A DNA stretch of 8,800 bases, from contig DAOWNU010000056.1 in the NCBI GenBank assembly GCA_030642425.1, positions 1 to 8,800 on the forward strand, given 5' to 3'. This stretch comes from a bacterium (GTDB taxonomy: Bacteria; UBP14; UBA6098). A program made the position numbers and the translations under genes. Under the pieces are notes generated by a model. That model was not told the DNA's origin and searched no databases. It saw nothing but the letters and a program-made list of their open reading frames with translations. Positions 1 to 5,727 of the stretch are shown one piece after another (the first letter of the stretch is position 1; each line of letters opens with the position of its first letter).

Positions 1-655
1 CCGGCCTCGTTGTCGCGCATTCGATAAAGCCGCCGTCAACCAGCGGATATTTAAAAAACCACAGTTTGCCGGAGATAGACCGGTGCTCTGCCTCTTCGTC
101 GGAGAGAGCGGTTTGGCATTTCGGGCACCAGTTTATGATATATTTGCCGCGATAAATAAGCCCCTCTTCGTGAAGACGGACAAATGCCTCGCGGACAGCG
201 CGCGCGTAGCCCTTGTCGAGCGTGAACCTTTCCCGCGACCAATCGCAACTGCAGCCCAGTTCTTTCAACTGGTCGATAATGCGACCGCCCTTGTGCTCTT
301 TCCAGGCCCACATCCGCTTTTCGAATTCCTCGCGGCCAATATCCTCTTTGGTCAAGCCTTCTTTTGCGAGTTCCTGGACAACCATGTGCTGCGTGGCGAT
401 CCCGGCGTGGTCGGTGCCCGGCAGCCAGAGCGTAGAAAATCCCTTCATCCTCGCGCGGCGGATAAAAACATCTTGAATAAGGTTGTTTAAGGCGTGGCCG
501 ACGTGCAGAATATCGGTTACGTTCGGCGGCGGAATAACTATCGAGTAAGTTTCCCCGGCGTCGCCCGGCTTGAAAAACTCCTTCTCTTCCCACCATTTAT
601 ACCATTTGGCCTCGGCGGAAACGGGATCGTATGTTTTGTTCAGTTCGATTGCCAT
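1..655 (-). CDS. valS: Valyl-tRNA synthetase, N-terminal part (runs off left edge)
   Basis: Class I aminoacyl-tRNA synthetase that charges tRNA-Val with valine in the cytoplasm. The first 218 codons are present; the window ends mid-gene, so the KMSKS loop, anticodon-binding domain and C-terminal coiled coil are outside it. Visible signatures are the HIGH-type motif H51-V-G-H54 inside PPPNVTDILHVGHA (residues 42-55), the ValRS-typical WLPGTDHAGIATQ (77-89), CDWSRERFT (137-145), and the start of the editing domain with INWCPKC (174-180), two cysteines of a likely zinc site, and CATTRP (213-218). TDHAG and the editing-domain lead-in separate it from IleRS and LeuRS. The start at 655 gives the usual ValRS N-terminus (MAIELNKTYDP); only a weak GAAG precedes it. 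One oddity is Asp48 where most ValRS have Gly (NVTG). It is probably transcribed from its own promoter at 715-743. The identity is close to certain. Confidence 0.96.
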   Translation of the reverse strand, partial: MAIELNKTYDPVSAEAKWYKWWEEKEFFKPGDAGETYSIVIPPPNVTDILHVGHALNNLIQDVFIRRARMKGFSTLWLPGTDHAGIATQHMVVQELAKEGLTKEDIGREEFEKRMWAWKEHKGGRIIDQLKELGCSCDWSRERFTLDKGYARAVREAFVRLHEEGLIYRGKYIINWCPKCQTALSDEEAEHRSISGKLWFFKYPLVDGGFIECATTRP

Positions 656-714
656 CTTCGTTTTTTTTTATATTCACACTCATTCCCAAATCCAATTCGG
701 GAATCAACTTTTTA

Positions 715-743
715 AAAATACAGTCCTCACCCGCAATTGTCAA
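715..743 (-). promoter_or_regulatory. Sigma-70-type promoter for valS
   Basis: On the minus strand a perfect -35 box TTGACA (738-743) is followed by a 17-nt spacer and a -10 box TATTTT (715-720, 4 of 6 consensus bases). The start point would be near 708, leaving a leader of about 52 nt before the valS ATG. The leader contains a short ATTCCC/GGGAAT inverted repeat (682-687 with 699-704) and an A9 run just before the start region. I see no T-box or riboswitch architecture. Confidence 0.6.
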
Positions 744-945
744 GAAAGAAATTGATTGAGTTGTTGAAAGTCGGCGGCGGGGCCGAAGCCAACTTGCTCG
801 ACGGCTTCGCCGATTCGCCTAATGTTAGTTCTTTATCTTCCTCTCCCTCTTCTTCCGGAAGAAGGGGCCGGGGGGTGAGGGTAATAAGAAGCGTCCGCGC
901 CGGCGGGGAAGATCAATTAAAACGATCAATTCTCTTTTCCATCGC
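744..945. other. Intergenic spacer between VWA gene and valS
   Basis: This gene-free stretch holds a 7-bp inverted repeat (CGAAGCC near 783-789 with GGCTTCG near 802-808), the palindrome listed separately at 846-867, and a direct repeat GATCAATT near 910-930 just past the VWA stop. No ORF with a ribosome binding site and no clear rho-independent terminator (stem plus T-run) was found. Confidence 0.5.
846..867. repeat. Perfect palindrome in a REP-like intergenic repeat
   Basis: CTTCTTCCGGAAGAAG (849-864) is a perfect 16-bp palindrome. With one G-T wobble the stem extends to 11 bp with no loop (846-856 with 857-867). It is flanked by CCTCTCC on the left and GGGGTGAGGG on the right. This resembles the stem plus GGGGTGAGGG-tail arrangement of dispersed intergenic repeats seen in many bacterial genomes. 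It is not followed by a T-run on either strand, so a simple terminator role is doubtful. Confidence 0.45.
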
Positions 946-2328
946 TCACGGCGCTTCCCATCTTCCAGTCGAATTGTCGAGAAGCCAATAGCCCGCGCCG
1001 ACTTCGATTTCGGCGGCTGGATAATAGGCGCCCCGATACTCGAACATCGGCCAGATGGGCGCGCCGCCGGTCAGGCCCTCCGACGGTGAAAACGGCACGC
1101 TTCCCCCGCCGAGAAGATTCCATCCGCGGAAGGTCGGCATAAAATAGCCGTCTATCGGCACGCCGCCGAACATGACCCGCGCGCTGTCCAAACTGAGAAT
1201 CCAGTAGCCGAGAGCGGGCGCGAGAATGTCGCTCGACTCGTAGTCCGCGAGTAGCGTAACATAAAGATAGGCGTCGCCGATAGCCGTCTCGAAATAGGAG
1301 ACCGGCACCGAAGGAATCCCCGACGGCAGCGAGACGAGATTCCAGCCCGGCACAAGCTCGATAACCGCCTCGTGGCAGCCGCTGGAATCGAGCGTTACAA
1401 GCAGCGTCTCGACATAAGCGCCGTCGTCGAAATCCCCGATAACGTGGAACGCAGACATGGTCGCGGTATCGTCGATTGTCAAATGGAACCAGGCCGTGTC
1501 GAGGCCGCCGGCAGCGATAGTCCCCAGATCGAATAGAGAATCGTGAAATTCGACTCCGCCGATGGATTCGAGTTTCAAAACCGCATCGACCGGCGACGCG
1601 AGATTATTCCGAACGGCGATTTCGCTCATGCTCCCGCTGTTTATCGAACTCGCCAGCATACGAAGGCTGTCCTGCCAGTCGTCGAGAAGATTCCAAAAAG
1701 CCCCGCCGGTCGTGTCCGCGGCAAGGCGCCAGAAATCGATATGATATGGTGGAGCAGGAACACAGCCAGAATAATAGAGCGGGTCGCGAACGATAGGATA
1801 CAGGATAATATCGTGATTCATTAGCGTATCGAGGCATTCTTCTTTTGTGAGATTGCTGTGACAATTAAAGCAGTGATCGCTTATCTCGCAGAAGACGGCA
1901 TCGGTGAAAAGAAAGGTAATATGAAGAGCATCGGGTCGCCAGTTAATACAGTGCGCCGCGACCCAGAGTGCGTCGAGGTCCTCATCAGGTGTGTCGGAGC
2001 CACCCGTAGTTCCCCATGGAAGGTCGTCCCGAAAACTATAATAATCGTCGGTTAAGTCAATACCCGGAGTAGTGGTGTCGAAGTCGTGCGAACCCATAAC
2101 CGAATCGACAAAGGCCACGATTCCCCATCGGACATCGCATTCCGAAAGGATGCTATCGAGAACACCGGTAAAACTTCTAATAGCACTTATTGTCGAACAC
2201 ATGCTCCCGCTCGTATCGATAACGAACACGAGATCGACTCTATTGCCCCCCTCGCAATCGACAAAAATATCCATCGGCCCGGCGAGCGCCGCGACCGCGA
2301 CAAGTAAAGTTATTAGAGCGTTCCTCAT
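946..2328 (-). CDS. Secreted VWA-domain protein with C-terminal GWNL repeats
   Basis: Predicted extracytoplasmic 460-aa protein of unknown specific function. Residues 1-17 (MRNALITLLVAVAALAG) form a Sec-type signal peptide with probable cleavage after about A16. A von Willebrand factor A domain spans about 31-230: MIDAS residues D38-T-S40-G-S42, third-loop T113 in GGSDTPDED, and D143 in FLFTDA are all present, so metal-dependent ligand binding is plausible. A beta-rich Ig-like region follows (about 235-325). The C-terminus carries two related units, PGWNLVSLP(327-335)...GYWIL(374-378) and RGWNLLGGG(401-409)...GYWLL(446-450). There are ten cysteines, including a CxxCH at 153-157. The start at 2328 has an ideal AAAGGAG site 8 nt upstream. 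An in-frame ATG at 2373 also has a GGAG but would bury the signal peptide behind 15 polar residues. The fold is well supported; the ligand and role are unknown. Confidence 0.85.
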   Translation of the reverse strand: MRNALITLLVAVAALAGPMDIFVDCEGGNRVDLVFVIDTSGSMCSTISAIRSFTGVLDSILSECDVRWGIVAFVDSVMGSHDFDTTTPGIDLTDDYYSFRDDLPWGTTGGSDTPDEDLDALWVAAHCINWRPDALHITFLFTDAVFCEISDHCFNCHSNLTKEECLDTLMNHDIILYPIVRDPLYYSGCVPAPPYHIDFWRLAADTTGGAFWNLLDDWQDSLRMLASSINSGSMSEIAVRNNLASPVDAVLKLESIGGVEFHDSLFDLGTIAAGGLDTAWFHLTIDDTATMSAFHVIGDFDDGAYVETLLVTLDSSGCHEAVIELVPGWNLVSLPSGIPSVPVSYFETAIGDAYLYVTLLADYESSDILAPALGYWILSLDSARVMFGGVPIDGYFMPTFRGWNLLGGGSVPFSPSEGLTGGAPIWPMFEYRGAYYPAAEIEVGAGYWLLDNSTGRWEAP

Positions 2329-2336
2329 TTTCCCAT

Positions 2337-2343
2337 CTCCTTT
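2337..2343 (-). promoter_or_regulatory. Ribosome binding site that sets the VWA gene start
   Basis: AAAGGAG on the minus strand lies 8 nt before the ATG at 2328, directly ahead of a clean signal peptide. It favours this start over the in-frame ATG at 2373, whose upstream GGAGAGG is also SD-like. Confidence 0.7.
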
Positions 2344-2369
2344 ATGATATTTTAGTTCAAAAGCCCCAT

Positions 2370-2591
2370 TCATAAGCCTCTCCGAAGCGTTCCCTGTCCC
2401 GATGCCTTTTTTCGCGCGGCGTATTCGTTGTTTTTAATGAACTCTGCATTGCTTTTAATAAAGTATGGTTTGTTTTTACCAAATAATACTTCGTTTCTAA
2501 TGATATACATTGCGGTTCTCAAAACATACATTGCGGTTCTCAAAAACAACACTTCGTTTTTACAAAAGCACAATTGGTTTTTACAAATCAT
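2370..2591 (-). CDS. Possible small protein of eight 7-residue repeats
   Basis: A 73-aa ORF that may or may not be translated. In favour: its ATG overlaps the HTH gene's stop (TAATG), an AGGAAGG sequence lies 6-7 nt upstream, and its own stop overlaps an ATG (ATGA at 2373) of the next frame, the layout of translationally coupled genes. After MI it reads as eight 7-residue units of the form x-K/R-N/T/S-x-x-x-F/V/I/A, for example CKNQLCF, CKNEVLF, LRTAMYV, IRNEVLF and IKNNEYA, then a basic tail ending TLRRGL. No known domain is recognised, and no signal peptide or clear membrane helix. Against it: the same DNA is open in other frames on both strands, as expected for a stop-poor 21-bp tandem repeat, so the peptide may be a by-product of DNA repeats. 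Confidence 0.3.
   Translation of the reverse strand: MICKNQLCFCKNEVLFLRTAMYVLRTAMYIIRNEVLFGKNKPYFIKSNAEFIKNNEYAARKKASGQGTLRRGL
2418..2585 (-). repeat. Eight tandem degenerate 21-bp repeats
   Basis: Read on the minus strand, the 168 bp from 2585 down to 2418 divide into eight 21-bp units with no gaps. The shared core is close to TTAAAAACGAAGTATTTTT with drift. Units three and four (2543-2523 and 2522-2502) match over their first 18 bases (TTGAGAACCGCAATGTAT). Every unit starts with a codon-sized block followed by AAAAAC, AAAAGC, AGAACC or AGAAAC. The 21-bp period equals about two helical turns, so equivalent bases face the same side of the DNA. The array begins immediately after the HTH gene and ends about 45 bp before the VWA gene's stop-overlapping ATG. 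Confidence 0.8.
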
Positions 2592-2974
2592 TATCGCCCT
2601 TCCTGAGGGTCTTTTCCCCTCGGCGGAAGTTTCACCCGACGTTTTTCGTAAAGGAAATCCTCGTTGTCCGGGATTTTTTCGAGAACTACCTTGTAGCCAC
2701 AAGTTCCGGCAATCGCGATAAAAGTCGAAAAACGAAGCGATTTGGTTCGCCCGTGCATGAAATTGCTCACCGACGAAGGAGCCATACCGGAAGAACGCGC
2801 GATTGTCGCTTGATTGACTCCCGCGGTGCCGTCCTTAATCATGTTTATCAGATTCCTATGGACGCGCTTTGCTTCGGGCTTCCAATATTCACGCATTTGT
2901 GCTCTATTCTCCTTCGATTTGGCCTTTTTGGCCTTCCTGCGCTCGTCTCTTTCCTGCCAGGATAAACTTCCCAT
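2591..2974 (-). CDS. Small Cro/C1 (XRE)-type HTH DNA-binding protein
   Basis: Predicted 127-aa cytoplasmic DNA-binding protein. Residues 1-40 form a very basic, charged N-terminal segment (ERDERRKAKKAKSKENR), probably helical. A helix-turn-helix of the lambda-repressor type spans about 40-100, with the scanning and recognition helices around VNQATIARSSGMAPSSVSNF (53-72) and a further helix FSTFIAIAGTCGY (82-94). The C-terminal tail (101-127) is short and polar. The start at 2974 has AAAGGA about 6 nt upstream. No toxin-like partner, integrase or phage gene is adjacent. It is followed without a gap by the 21-bp repeat array and the overlapping small ORF, and preceded by a dyad at 3001-3018 that could be its own operator. 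It could be a transcriptional regulator, an orphan antitoxin-like protein, or a protein that binds the repeats; the sequence does not decide. Confidence 0.8.
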   Translation of the reverse strand: MGSLSWQERDERRKAKKAKSKENRAQMREYWKPEAKRVHRNLINMIKDGTAGVNQATIARSSGMAPSSVSNFMHGRTKSLRFSTFIAIAGTCGYKVVLEKIPDNEDFLYEKRRVKLPPRGKDPQEGR

Positions 2975-2988
2975 GTCATTCCTTTCGG

Positions 2989-3018
2989 TTTATATGTTGC
3001 TTCGCCCCACCGGGCGAA
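2989..3018 (-). promoter_or_regulatory. Dyad and possible -10 box upstream of the HTH gene
   Basis: TTCGCCC (3001-3007) and GGGCGAA (3012-3018) form a perfect 7-bp stem around a 4-nt loop, 27-44 bp upstream of the HTH start. On the minus strand a TATAAA (2989-2994) lies between the dyad and the ribosome binding site. This layout fits an operator for self-repression, with the dyad just upstream of a -10 box. Alternatively it is a terminator-like hairpin 11 nt after the stop of the upstream gene, but no T-run follows it. Confidence 0.35.
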
Positions 3019-3028
3019 TTCCGTCGAT

Positions 3029-5512
3029 TCATTTTAAATATACGATGCGTTTTGTGACCGATTCCGTGCTTCGGTCGGTGAGCCTGCGATGTCCTGAGCC
3101 TGTCGAAGGGTCGAACCGCACCCGCACCAGATACACGCCGGAAGGGATGGATGGCGCGGGAGTCCAGACGAATTTGCCGTAGAATGATGATCTCAAAAGG
3201 GGATCCGACGATTTTCGCGAAATGCCGCTTTCTATCAAATTGCCTTTTGCATCGATAATCTCGATGTTTGCTTCTAACGGGGCACATATTGAATAGGTTC
3301 CATTTGTATCGTCTTGTTTAATATCTATAATCAATCCTCTAATCGGAGAAGAATCGAGGATAATGAGACCCCTGTCGTAATCCGCGACGAAAATAGTCAT
3401 ATCCTGAACTGCAACATCTAACGGGCGGCCTTTCGTCGCATAGTAGCCGACTTCGAACGGCATCGCCGGGTCGCTTATATCGATAATCCTCAGCCCGAAA
3501 TCCGCGACAGTCACATAGGCAAAGCAACTTTCGACGCAGACGCTATTGAAATACTCGTCCGTTTGATAAAATCCGGCGTCCTCCGGATTGTATGGATTCG
3601 AGATGTTTATTATTCTCAGACCGGCGTAACCATCGGCGATATATGCGATATTCTCATCTATGAAAATATCTACAGAACTTCCGGGGGTGTTGAGTTTTCC
3701 AGTTTCGTAAGGGTCGGTCGGATTGTGAACATCATAAATCCGAAGACCTTCCTCCCAGGCTGCAATATAAGCAAACGAGTTATCCGAGACTATCTTGTTC
3801 GCTAAAAGCCCGATTGTGGTATCCAATCCGACAACGTAGGCGGTATCGGATGCCGGGATATGCAAGACAGTGAAAACTCTATCCGAGTTGATTGTGTAGG
3901 CGTATTGTCCGTAGAGTGATAGACCGTAGAACCTTCTTCTTGTATTAAACAAATAGGATTTGAAAATCGAATCGGGATTAGAGAGGTTAAAAAAAGCGAA
4001 TTTTCCATAACTACCTTGACTATTAGTTATAATATAAGCGATTGAATCCGAAATCACTATGTCTTCTATATGCATATAAGTTCCCGGATAGATTTGGCCA
4101 ATTGTATCTATCGATTGTAGGTTACTTATCTCGAAGATAACCAAACGACGGGTGTCCTGTGATACTAAGGGATTTTTTGAATACTTTCTCTTAATACTAA
4201 GATTCGCCTCCATATAATGATAAATGGGCCTTGCTGTTGCATAACAATAATTATCTCTAACATTAACTAAGCTACAGCCATCCAAAATTATCCTATTTAC
4301 GAGATATACGTTGAGGTTTTCAGCCTTCGTTGTCGGTCTTTCGATTTCAGGATTGCCCAGCGAATCGACCGGGAATATCCATAGCACCTGCGAAATGCCC
4401 CAATAGCTATCCTTGAGAGTTTCACCGATAGCGAATAATATAAAGCCGCCACCGGGTTTCTCGATAACCGAATGCCCGGATGCTAATTTAAATTTTGAAG
4501 TATCGATAAAGCTACTATAATCTCTTTTCCAGTGCAAGCTGTCTATATCACCTTTCACCAAAGTAAAAGCCGATAGTATCAGGAAATCATTATTCGAGGA
4601 TTCAGAAAAATACGTCGATCTGATTTCCTTTCCCCAAAAATCATCGTATATGTTCCCGAGTGAATCCATGATTATTGAATTCGTTCCAATAATCCAAGGG
4701 GCTTCGCAAAAATAGGCGTTATCGCCTATCTTGCCGGAACAAGGTAATTCCGTTTCCCTTATTCGGTTACTGAAAAGAACCTTGCCTTTAAAATCCGTCC
4801 TCACAACCCAGGCCGCCGTTTCGCAATCGTGGCCGTCTTTCCATTCGGTCATGAAGAGCCGATAACCACCTGAGAGGATTTCTATATATTCTACGGTGTA
4901 ATTCACTGACCATTTCGTTTCGCCGGGAAATCCCGTAAGATAGCATTCAGATAGTTTTTTACCGTTTTTGTCGAGTTTGATAATGGGTATAATAAAAGAA
5001 CCGTCGTTACGATTTCTGACTGACGAGAAGACGATAATATCACCCTTACTGTCTATAACTATTTTTTCAATAATGTGATAAGCCTCTTCTTCCTCGTCAA
5101 ATTTGTATTTCCAAAGGATTTCCCCATTCTCGTTCAGGCGGAAAACGCACTCCTTACTCGAAACATCTTTCTTGTGTTCTTCTGTTGTTCTTGTTCCCGA
5201 AAGGACGAATCCGCCGTCGGGCATTTTGGCGGATTTACCCAAACTTATGTAATGTTCTTCGAACGACAGGATACGACCGCTCGTTGTTATTGTGTAAACA
5301 AAGGTTCTACGAATTGAATACGAATGGCCCCATTGATTGTTCGGGATAACTTCTTTGCGTTCGTTCGAACAGAGCAACACGAATGTTGTATCGTCGATGA
5401 AATGAGCCTCGTGGGGAACGAGTGTATTTCGCTCGTGGAGAAATATCTCCCAAGCGCCTATATTTTGGAAGAGAATTATCGACAAAATAACTACTAATTT
5501 CAAATTTTGCAT
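3029..5512 (-). CDS. Large secreted LVIVD-repeat protein with C-terminal sorting-like domain
   Basis: Predicted extracytoplasmic 827-aa protein. Residues 1-20 (MQNLKLVVILSIILFQNIGA) are a Sec signal peptide. Residues about 30-390 are beta-rich, with propeller-like phrases such as RLNENGEILWKY (125-136) and IKLDKNGKKL (178-187). From about 450 to 725 there is a second propeller made of LVIVD-type repeats; four clear ones begin at 581, 623, 665 and 707 (AYIAAWEEGLRIYDV, AYIADGYAGLRIINI, AYVTVADFGLRIIDI, IFVADYDRGLIILDS), exactly 42 residues apart. The C-terminus (about 734-827) resembles the FlgD-like or type-IX-style sorting modules, with ANIEIIDAKGNLIE, SGVYLVRVRF and terminal IVYLK. The start at 5512 has GGAG 6 nt upstream; an ATG at 5524 overlaps that site. 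The gene is clearly more AT-rich than its neighbours. The specific role is unknown; surface or secreted binding is an inference. Confidence 0.85.
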   Translation of the reverse strand: MQNLKLVVILSIILFQNIGAWEIFLHERNTLVPHEAHFIDDTTFVLLCSNERKEVIPNNQWGHSYSIRRTFVYTITTSGRILSFEEHYISLGKSAKMPDGGFVLSGTRTTEEHKKDVSSKECVFRLNENGEILWKYKFDEEEEAYHIIEKIVIDSKGDIIVFSSVRNRNDGSFIIPIIKLDKNGKKLSECYLTGFPGETKWSVNYTVEYIEILSGGYRLFMTEWKDGHDCETAAWVVRTDFKGKVLFSNRIRETELPCSGKIGDNAYFCEAPWIIGTNSIIMDSLGNIYDDFWGKEIRSTYFSESSNNDFLILSAFTLVKGDIDSLHWKRDYSSFIDTSKFKLASGHSVIEKPGGGFILFAIGETLKDSYWGISQVLWIFPVDSLGNPEIERPTTKAENLNVYLVNRIILDGCSLVNVRDNYCYATARPIYHYMEANLSIKRKYSKNPLVSQDTRRLVIFEISNLQSIDTIGQIYPGTYMHIEDIVISDSIAYIITNSQGSYGKFAFFNLSNPDSIFKSYLFNTRRRFYGLSLYGQYAYTINSDRVFTVLHIPASDTAYVVGLDTTIGLLANKIVSDNSFAYIAAWEEGLRIYDVHNPTDPYETGKLNTPGSSVDIFIDENIAYIADGYAGLRIINISNPYNPEDAGFYQTDEYFNSVCVESCFAYVTVADFGLRIIDISDPAMPFEVGYYATKGRPLDVAVQDMTIFVADYDRGLIILDSSPIRGLIIDIKQDDTNGTYSICAPLEANIEIIDAKGNLIESGISRKSSDPLLRSSFYGKFVWTPAPSIPSGVYLVRVRFDPSTGSGHRRLTDRSTESVTKRIVYLK
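3093..3110. repeat. REP-like 18-mer inside the LVIVD gene
   Basis: CCTGAGCCTGTCGAAGGG occurs here inside a coding region and again at 8765-8782. A partial copy, TGAGCCTG, lies just upstream at 3079-3086. On the minus strand it encodes part of PSTGSG, between SGVYLVRVRF and the terminal ESVTKRIVYLK, where sorting-like domains normally have a short turn. This motif family (CTTCGACAGGCTCAGG) is a common dispersed bacterial repeat, so an in-frame insertion into a tolerant loop is likely. Confidence 0.7.
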
Positions 5513-5518
5513 TTTTAT

Positions 5519-5533
5519 CTCCATTCGATTATA
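5519..5533 (-). promoter_or_regulatory. Ribosome binding site and possible -10 box of the LVIVD gene
   Basis: GGAG (5519-5522) stands 6 nt before the ATG at 5512 and fixes that start ahead of the signal peptide. A perfect TATAAT (5528-5533) lies 15 nt upstream of the start; no good -35 box is visible at 16-18 nt, so as a promoter it is weakly supported and would leave a very short leader. Confidence 0.35.
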
Positions 5534-5609
5534 AAATCGCGGTCGGGTATCCAGTTTTCGCAAATATAGCGCAAGACGCCGACCTTATTAAATATAAATA
5601 TCAATTCAA

Positions 5610-5720
5610 AATTAGCAATTATCAATTAGCAATGCAAAATGACCCTGACCCACCACCCACCGGGGGGTGGATGGGAATTGACAATTGATCATTGCTAATT
5701 GATCATTTTGCAATGTTTCT
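5610..5720. repeat. AT-rich inverted repeats around a GC-rich hairpin
   Basis: In the spacer downstream of mutS, ATCAATTAGCAAT (5621-5633) is the exact reverse complement of ATTGCTAATTGAT (5691-5703). GCAAAATGA (5634-5642) is likewise matched by TCATTTTGC (5703-5711), but in swapped order. Between the arms a hairpin at 5649-5675 pairs CCCACCACCC with GGGTGGATGGG (10 bp, one bulged A, 6-nt loop). The block looks like a small composite repeat element. The hairpin could end mutS transcription, but no T-run follows it on the minus strand. Confidence 0.5.
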
Positions 5721-5727
5721 TCCCGTC

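Noticed and set aside
51..596. A 181-codon minus-strand frame overlapping valS.
   Set aside because: It is an out-of-frame reading of valS: Arg/Pro-rich, with no family signature, while the overlapping frame gives clear ValRS motifs.
656..708. A T-box or riboswitch leader for valS.
   Set aside because: The leader is only about 52 nt and lacks a specifier stem, a T-box sequence or an antiterminator.
2418..2585. A CRISPR array.
   Set aside because: The units are contiguous with no spacers, they are degenerate, and no cas gene is present.
2510..2965. A 151-codon plus-strand frame across the 21-bp repeats and the HTH gene.
   Set aside because: It is open because the repeats lack stops; the rest is antisense to the HTH gene, with no recognisable domain.
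5649..5675. A rho-independent terminator for mutS.
   Set aside because: The stem is good, but the minus-strand sequence after it (TCAGGGTCATTTTGC) has no immediate T-run.
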